From NCBI RefSeq assembly GCF_030693625.1, contig NZ_JAUYAF010000070.1, positions 62,001 to 126,000 on the forward strand: a stretch of DNA of 64,000 nucleotides. Reading direction: 5' to 3'. Below are positions 60,087-64,000 of the stretch, one piece after another (the first letter of the stretch is position 1; every line of letters begins with the position of its first letter). This DNA comes from Phenylobacterium sp. Its GTDB lineage: Bacteria > Pseudomonadota > Alphaproteobacteria > Caulobacterales > Caulobacteraceae. The notes under the pieces were generated by a model. The model was not told the origin of the DNA and made no database searches. It worked only from the letters and a program-made list of their open reading frames with translations. Both the position numbers and the translations under genes were made by a program.

Positions 60087-60785
60087 TCAGGCCTCCTCGG
60101 CCGCCAGCGGCGCCAGGAAGGCGGCGAACACGAACCCGTCCAGCTGGCCGTCGTCGTCCAGGTCCACCAGGGCCCATTCCTCGGTTGGCCCGTCGAAGCC
60201 CCGGATGGTCAATTCCATTCCGCTCTTGAGCACGGTGCTGTGGTCGAAGCCCAGACCCGGACCGCCCCGCAGCTTGACCCCGTTTCGGGCGATCACGACG
60301 CCGCGCCCGACCCCGGCCCGGGCCAGGGGAGCGGCGACCGGCGGCGGCTGGCCCCAGCCCTTGGCGGCCGCGGCCCGCAGCCAGGCCGGGGCGTTGACGG
60401 CCCGGCCGCCGCCCCCCCACACCAGCCGGGAGCCGAAGCCCACATGGATGGTCTTGGTCCCCATATAGTCCACGCCGGCGCCGAGGCCGGTGGCGCCCAG
60501 GCTGGCGGCGGCGGTGACGAAGGCCTCGAACCGCTTGCGCTGCGCGTCGAAGTCCAGCACCTCGCCGCCGTCCAGCAGCTGGATGTCGGCGGCCGCCCCG
60601 TCGTCATGGCGGGTGGAGCCGGTGCGCCGCTCGTTCGGCGCGCCCTTGCGGTCCTGCCCCCCCGAGGTCACCGACACCGCGTCGACGCCCACCGCCGCGG
60701 CGGCCGCCTTCAGCAGCTGCTCCAGCTTGGGCTGCAGCGGCTTGTCCCGGATCTTGCCGGCGTTGTTGTAGATGAGCTTGGCCAT
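60087..60785 (-). CDS. M15-type peptidoglycan peptidase with C-terminal SH3 domain
   Basis: A 232-residue protein. The M15-like zinc site is VTSGGQ..., STRHDDGAAADIQL (H60 and D67) and TIHVGFG (H114), as in D,D- or L,D-carboxypeptidases such as phage endolysins. The SH3-type domain at ~160-232 (NGVKLRGGPGLGFDHSTVL ... WALVDLDDDGQLDGFVFAAFL) would bind cell wall. No signal peptide is seen, so export would need a holin or another route. No other lysis genes adjoin. Convergent with the csoR-side fragment. Confidence 0.78.
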   Translation of the reverse strand: MAKLIYNNAGKIRDKPLQPKLEQLLKAAAAAVGVDAVSVTSGGQDRKGAPNERRTGSTRHDDGAAADIQLLDGGEVLDFDAQRKRFEAFVTAAASLGATGLGAGVDYMGTKTIHVGFGSRLVWGGGGRAVNAPAWLRAAAAKGWGQPPPVAAPLARAGVGRGVVIARNGVKLRGGPGLGFDHSTVLKSGMELTIRGFDGPTEEWALVDLDDDGQLDGFVFAAFLAPLAAEEA

Positions 60786-60879
60786 CTTCGTCCCTCCCCA
60801 GAGGCGGGAAAGTTAACGTGTGGAAGTAAGCGCCGCAATCTTCAGTTGCGCGCCCTCGCCTGGCCCCAGATCCCCGAGG

Positions 60880-60924
60880 GCGCCGGCGGTGGGCATGGTG
60901 TTTCCGCGGTTGAAGGTGGGGTGA
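60880..60924 (+). pseudogene. Fragment with the outer-membrane-protein tail GMVFPRLKVG
   Basis: The codons at 60892-60924 read GMVFPRLKVG then stop, matching the C-terminal tail at 63328-63357. Upstream sequence does not continue the family, so it is only a remnant. Confidence 0.4.
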
Positions 60925-60995
60925 GGTTGGGCGAAGACCGCCTGACCATGTTCCCGTGATTCAAGTCCAGCCCTCGCGGCGGCGGAGCCCCCGAC

Positions 60996-61775
60996 GTGAC
61001 AGTCGTCTACTTCCACGGCCAGCCCGGATCGCCGGCCGAGCTGGACCTGGTCTTTCCAGAACGCCGCGAGCATCAGGGACGGGTCCATGCGCCCGACCGG
61101 GCCACCGATCGCCCCGACCTGTCGCTGAGCGCCTATCTCGACCATCTGACGGCCGACGTCCTGCGGCGCCTTCCCGAGGGCCAGATCCGCCTCGTGGGCT
61201 TCTCGCTGGGGAGCTATGTGGCGGTGGAGGTCGGCCTGAGGCTGGAGGCGCTGGGTCGCGGCCGCGACCTCAGCCTCGACCTGGTCTCGGCCGCCGCGCC
61301 GCTGGATTGCGGAGACTTCCTGCCCGACATGGCCGGAGGCGCGGTGTTCGCCCTGGCGCGCAACCAGCCGCGGCTGTTTTCCGCCCTGACCTCGGTCCAG
61401 GGAGGCCTGTCGCGGGTCGCACCGGGCCTGCTGTTTGCGCAGATCTTCGCCGGGGCGGCCGGGGCGGACGCGCAGCTGGCCCGCGACCCGGCGTTCCAGA
61501 CCACCGTGCGCGGCATGATCGCCCACAGCCTGGCGCGCGGCGCCCAGGCCTACCGGCGCGAGATCCTCGGCTATGTCGCCCAGCCCACGCAAAGGCTGGC
61601 CGGCCTCTGCGCGCCCATCACCCTGTGGCAGGGCGACGCCGACACCTGGACCCCGCCCGCCATGGCCCAGGCCATCGTCGCGATCCGCCCCGCCACCCTG
61701 CGGCGGTTCCCCGGCCTGTCCCACTACTCGACCCTGCAGGTCGCCCTGCCCCAGATCCTCGCCGGCGCCGCCTAG
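60996..61775 (+). CDS. Alpha/beta-hydrolase family protein
   Basis: A 259-residue hydrolase. VVYFHGQPGSPAELDLVF holds the oxyanion HG motif, S70 in VGFSLGSYVAV is the nucleophile elbow, and the acid and base are probably D in WQGDADTWTPP (~215) and H in GLSHYSTLQ (~244). No lipobox or signal, so cytosolic. The substrate is unknown. GTG start at 60996. It stands between copper-gene remnants, with the dioxygenase gene downstream on the same strand. Confidence 0.85.
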   Translation: MTVVYFHGQPGSPAELDLVFPERREHQGRVHAPDRATDRPDLSLSAYLDHLTADVLRRLPEGQIRLVGFSLGSYVAVEVGLRLEALGRGRDLSLDLVSAAAPLDCGDFLPDMAGGAVFALARNQPRLFSALTSVQGGLSRVAPGLLFAQIFAGAAGADAQLARDPAFQTTVRGMIAHSLARGAQAYRREILGYVAQPTQRLAGLCAPITLWQGDADTWTPPAMAQAIVAIRPATLRRFPGLSHYSTLQVALPQILAGAA

Positions 61776-61976
61776 GGCGCAGACCGTCTGGATTTCGCCG
61801 GCGCGCAGCGCGATGCTCGCCGCGCCTGAGGTTCGCGAGGGAACGCCATGGCCGTCAGCCGGTCGCTCCAATCTGGCCGGGGTGCTGGCGCTGTCGGGGG
61901 GAGTGGCGGCGCCGGGACCGTTGAGTTCGCTCGCGCCGGGGCTAAGCTGCGGGGGAGATCCCCCGGAGACCGAGAC

Positions 61977-62870
61977 ATGGCCGACCTGCAACGCCTGCCC
62001 GCCAATGCGCCCCTCGAGGCGGTCATGGCGGTCCTGGACCGGGACGGGGCCTTGATCCTGGAGGGGGTGATCAGCCCGCAGACGGCCCTCGCCATGGCCG
62101 AAGAGCTGCGCCCCTATGTGGAGGCGACCCAGCCGGGACAGGACGCCTTCACCGGGTTCAAGACCACGCGGACCGGAGCCCTAGTGGCCCGCTCCGCGGA
62201 GTGCCGCACAGCCATCCTCGATCCCCGCGTCCGGGCGATCTGCGACCGGGTGCTGCTGCCCAACTGCACCCGCTACCAGCTGCACCTGGGCCAGCTGATC
62301 CGCATCATGCCCGGCCAGCCGGCGCAGCCGATCCACCGCGACCGCTGGGCCTGGGGCCACTACCTGAAGGGGGTCGAGCCGCAGTTGAACACCATCTGGG
62401 CGCTGACCGAATTCACCGCCGAGAACGGGGCGACCCAGGTGGTTCCGGGCTCCATCGACTGGCCCGACGACCGCAGGGCGACGCCCGGGGAGATCTGCCA
62501 GGCGACCATGCCGGCCGGCTCGGTGCTGGTCTATACGGGCACGGTGTTCCACGGCGGCGGGGCCAATACCAGCGAGACCGACCGCTGGGGCCTGAACATC
62601 ACCTATGCCCTGGGCTGGCTGCGGCAGGAGGAGAACCAGTACCTCTCCTGCCCGCCGGAGATCGCGCGCACCCTGGAGCCCGAGCTGCAGCAGCTGATCG
62701 GCTACGCCATGGGCTCCTACGCCCTGGGCTACTACACCCCGCCCCTGCCCCCCGGCGAGGGCCCGGAGGTCGTGCCGCCGGAGTACGCCCTGACCGGCGA
62801 CGCGGCGGGATCGCAGCTGGGCTCGGCCGAGCTGCTGGGGGCGATCAACGCCCAGGTGCGCGGCGGCTGA
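61977..62870 (+). CDS. PhyH-type (phytanoyl-CoA dioxygenase family) Fe(II)/2-oxoglutarate oxygenase
   Basis: A 297-residue dioxygenase. The iron ligands are H120 and D122 (QPIHRDRWAWG) and H192 (FHGGGANTS), with R203 (DRWGLNITY) for 2-oxoglutarate. Segments ENGATQVVPGSIDWPDDR and MGSYALGYYTPPLPPGEGPEVVPPEYAL match PhyH-like enzymes that hydroxylate small metabolites. The substrate is unknown. ATG at 61977 is chosen; the upstream extension from 61848 runs through a low-complexity remnant. Confidence 0.87.
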   Translation: MADLQRLPANAPLEAVMAVLDRDGALILEGVISPQTALAMAEELRPYVEATQPGQDAFTGFKTTRTGALVARSAECRTAILDPRVRAICDRVLLPNCTRYQLHLGQLIRIMPGQPAQPIHRDRWAWGHYLKGVEPQLNTIWALTEFTAENGATQVVPGSIDWPDDRRATPGEICQATMPAGSVLVYTGTVFHGGGANTSETDRWGLNITYALGWLRQEENQYLSCPPEIARTLEPELQQLIGYAMGSYALGYYTPPLPPGEGPEVVPPEYALTGDAAGSQLGSAELLGAINAQVRGG

Positions 62871-63007
62871 CGGCGTGAGGAGGCCGTTCAGGGGGACGGG
62901 AAGTCGTCACCAGGGTGACAGTGCGCACACTTCGGCTGTCAGGAGCTCGCCGGTGAGACCGGGCCGTTGCATGCACCCTGTCCCCGACCTGGCGCGCCCT
63001 GGCCGCC

Positions 63008-63357
63008 ATGCTGCTCGGCGGCGCGGCCCTGGCGCAGGGCTGGGGCTGGATCGGAGGCTTCCACCCAGGCGGGCTGTCACGGCTGGCTGCTGATGACCGG
63101 GGTGCTGGGGTTGTCGGGGGGTTGGCGGCGGGGGGCGGGTTGAGCGCGGTGTCAGCGTATCTCCCCTGCCCGGCCACGGCGACCCGGTCACTGTCGGCAA
63201 GTCGTCGGTGGGGGTCATCCACGACTGGACCCTGCGGCCCGGCGTGAAGCTGGGCCTGGGCGGGCTGGTCTCGGGCTTCGACATCCCCGCGCCGCTGAAT
63301 GTGTCCTACGGGGAACTGGCGGCGGGCATGGTGTTTGTGCGGCTGAAGGTGGGGTGA
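63008..63357 (+). pseudogene. Decayed copper-associated outer-membrane protein gene
   Basis: A signal-like start MLLGGAALAQGWGW at 63008 is in one frame. The tail from about 63166, VGKSSVGVIHDWTLRPGVKL then LVSGFDIPAPLNVSYGELAAGMVFVRLKVG, is in another and ends at TGA 63355-63357. The tail is beta-barrel-like and resembles the C-terminus of copper-cluster outer-membrane proteins. At least one frameshift and a stop at 63091 separate the parts. Confidence 0.5.
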
Positions 63358-63370
63358 GGTTACGATTTGA

Positions 63371-63411
63371 GTGCAGTGTCACCGAATTTCCACCGAATTC
63401 GCACCGAGTTC
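63371..63411 (-). repeat. CACTGTCACCGAATT-type dispersed repeat
   Basis: Inverted copy of the element at 4711-4744. It consists of successive CACCGAATT-like units after GTGCAGTGTCACCGAA. Confidence 0.55.
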
Positions 63412-63441
63412 GTGGGACTATCTCGCGGCTGGAGACCAAAG

Positions 63442-63951
63442 ATGGCGCACCTTTCGACCAAGACCTATGGCGCTGAGCGCGGCTTGAGTTGCGCCTTGAG
63501 GCAATGGGCCGCCGATAGCCATTGCAACCTGATCCATGGCTATTCGCTTGGGTTCAAATTCACCTTCGCTGCGGAGCAGCTCGACCATCGGGGTTGGGTC
63601 ATCGATTTCGGAAAGGGGGGTTTTGGGCCTATCCGAGACTGGCTGCATCAGACTTTCGATCACACAGTCCTCGTCGCCGAGGACGACCCGGCGCGGTCCG
63701 AATTCCTGAGACTGAGAGACCTGGGCTTGGCGGAGGTCCGCATCGTTCCGGGAACGAGTTGCGAGCGCGTCGCCGAGTATGTGTTTTCAGTCACCCACCC
63801 GATGATCGTAGCGGCGACCAAAGGGCGCTGCTGGATCTTGGCCGTGGAGTGTTTCGAACATGGGGCGAACAGCGCCATCTACGAAAACCCTCAGGGGGTG
63901 ATCGGCAAGGTTTCCGCCGATGTTCTTCATGCCTTGATGCACGCCACCTAG
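63442..63951 (+). CDS. Divergent 6-pyruvoyl-tetrahydropterin synthase/QueD-like protein
   Basis: A 169-residue T-fold protein. VIDFGKGGFGPIRDWLHQTFDHTVLVAEDDP (~54-82) and the C-terminal LAVECFEHGANSAIY match the QueD/PTPS fold. The usual Zn triad (AAH plus HGH) is altered: the first His region reads GLSCALRQWAADSHC and the second HGY (H32, Y34). C28 could be the catalytic Cys. It may be a separate subfamily with another metal site or reaction; no other queuosine or folate genes are adjacent. GGAG 8 bases before the ATG. Confidence 0.7.
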   Translation: MAHLSTKTYGAERGLSCALRQWAADSHCNLIHGYSLGFKFTFAAEQLDHRGWVIDFGKGGFGPIRDWLHQTFDHTVLVAEDDPARSEFLRLRDLGLAEVRIVPGTSCERVAEYVFSVTHPMIVAATKGRCWILAVECFEHGANSAIYENPQGVIGKVSADVLHALMHAT

Positions 63952-64000
63952 ACCCAACCGACCTCACCGTCCGAGATGGGTCGCTCTCACCTGCGACAGC

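Noticed and set aside
61848..61976. N-terminal extension of the PhyH-type dioxygenase
   Set aside because: The extension is Gly/Ala/Arg low-complexity and runs through remnant sequence; the ATG at 61977 gives a normal family start.

Overview
This is a GC-rich chromosomal window with gene content and signatures of a Caulobacterales alphaproteobacterium, most likely Caulobacteraceae (Caulobacter or Phenylobacterium; the genus is inference). Pointers are a DivJ-like cell-cycle kinase, a MucR regulator, two DUF2336 proteins, a PAS_5 protein, the cycHJKL-type cytochrome c maturation operon followed by degP, and many two-component genes. No phage, integrase, transposase, CRISPR array, rRNA or tRNA was seen.

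Bases 1-13,400. The minus strand carries ccmI-ccmE-ccmF-ccmH, degP, an OmpR-type regulator, a HAMP histidine kinase and, at the window edge, the start of glnE. I know this order from Rhizobiales. Here the kinase and glnE are separated by about 4.8 kb of accessory genes: a DsbA-like protein, a vapBC toxin-antitoxin pair, an FkbM methyltransferase, an ArsR-rhodanese regulator with a divergent methyltransferase, and a small membrane protein. Dispersed repeats cluster here, including a 298-base repeat-filled gap between the regulator and kinase genes.

Bases 13,400-31,500. This holds an AbgT-type transporter, an unrecognised 459-residue protein, a PepSY protein with a PhoP/PhoQ-like pair, a soluble HisKA_2 kinase, the chromate transporter ChrA, a DnaJ-like co-chaperone, DUF805 and YcgN-family proteins, a class A penicillin-binding protein, the ABC-F ATPase Uup and a MASE1 hybrid kinase.

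Bases 31,500-49,600. A NMT1/THI5-type ABC importer (lipoprotein, ATPase, permease) comes first, then a proline-rich protein paired with a DUF2336 protein, and a TPR-like protein. Next are translation and RNA functions (RsuA, an RsmC-like methyltransferase, PrfC), an ATP-dependent DNA ligase, small conserved proteins, the DivJ-like kinase diverging from a second kinase, SufE, a PAS_5 protein, MucR and another DUF2336 protein.

Bases 49,600-64,000. A crotonase and an acyl-CoA synthetase diverge across a perfect 23-base palindrome and are followed by a methyltransferase and a MaoC-type hydratase. A trypsin-like protease diverges from oligopeptidase B, which overlaps a GNAT gene. The copper locus follows: copA and csoR diverge across two CsoR-type operators, with broken copper-associated outer-membrane gene fragments downstream. 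A M15 peptidase, an alpha/beta hydrolase, a PhyH-type dioxygenase and a divergent 6-pyruvoyl-tetrahydropterin-synthase-like protein lie among these remnants. Assignments come from reading motifs; no database search was run.
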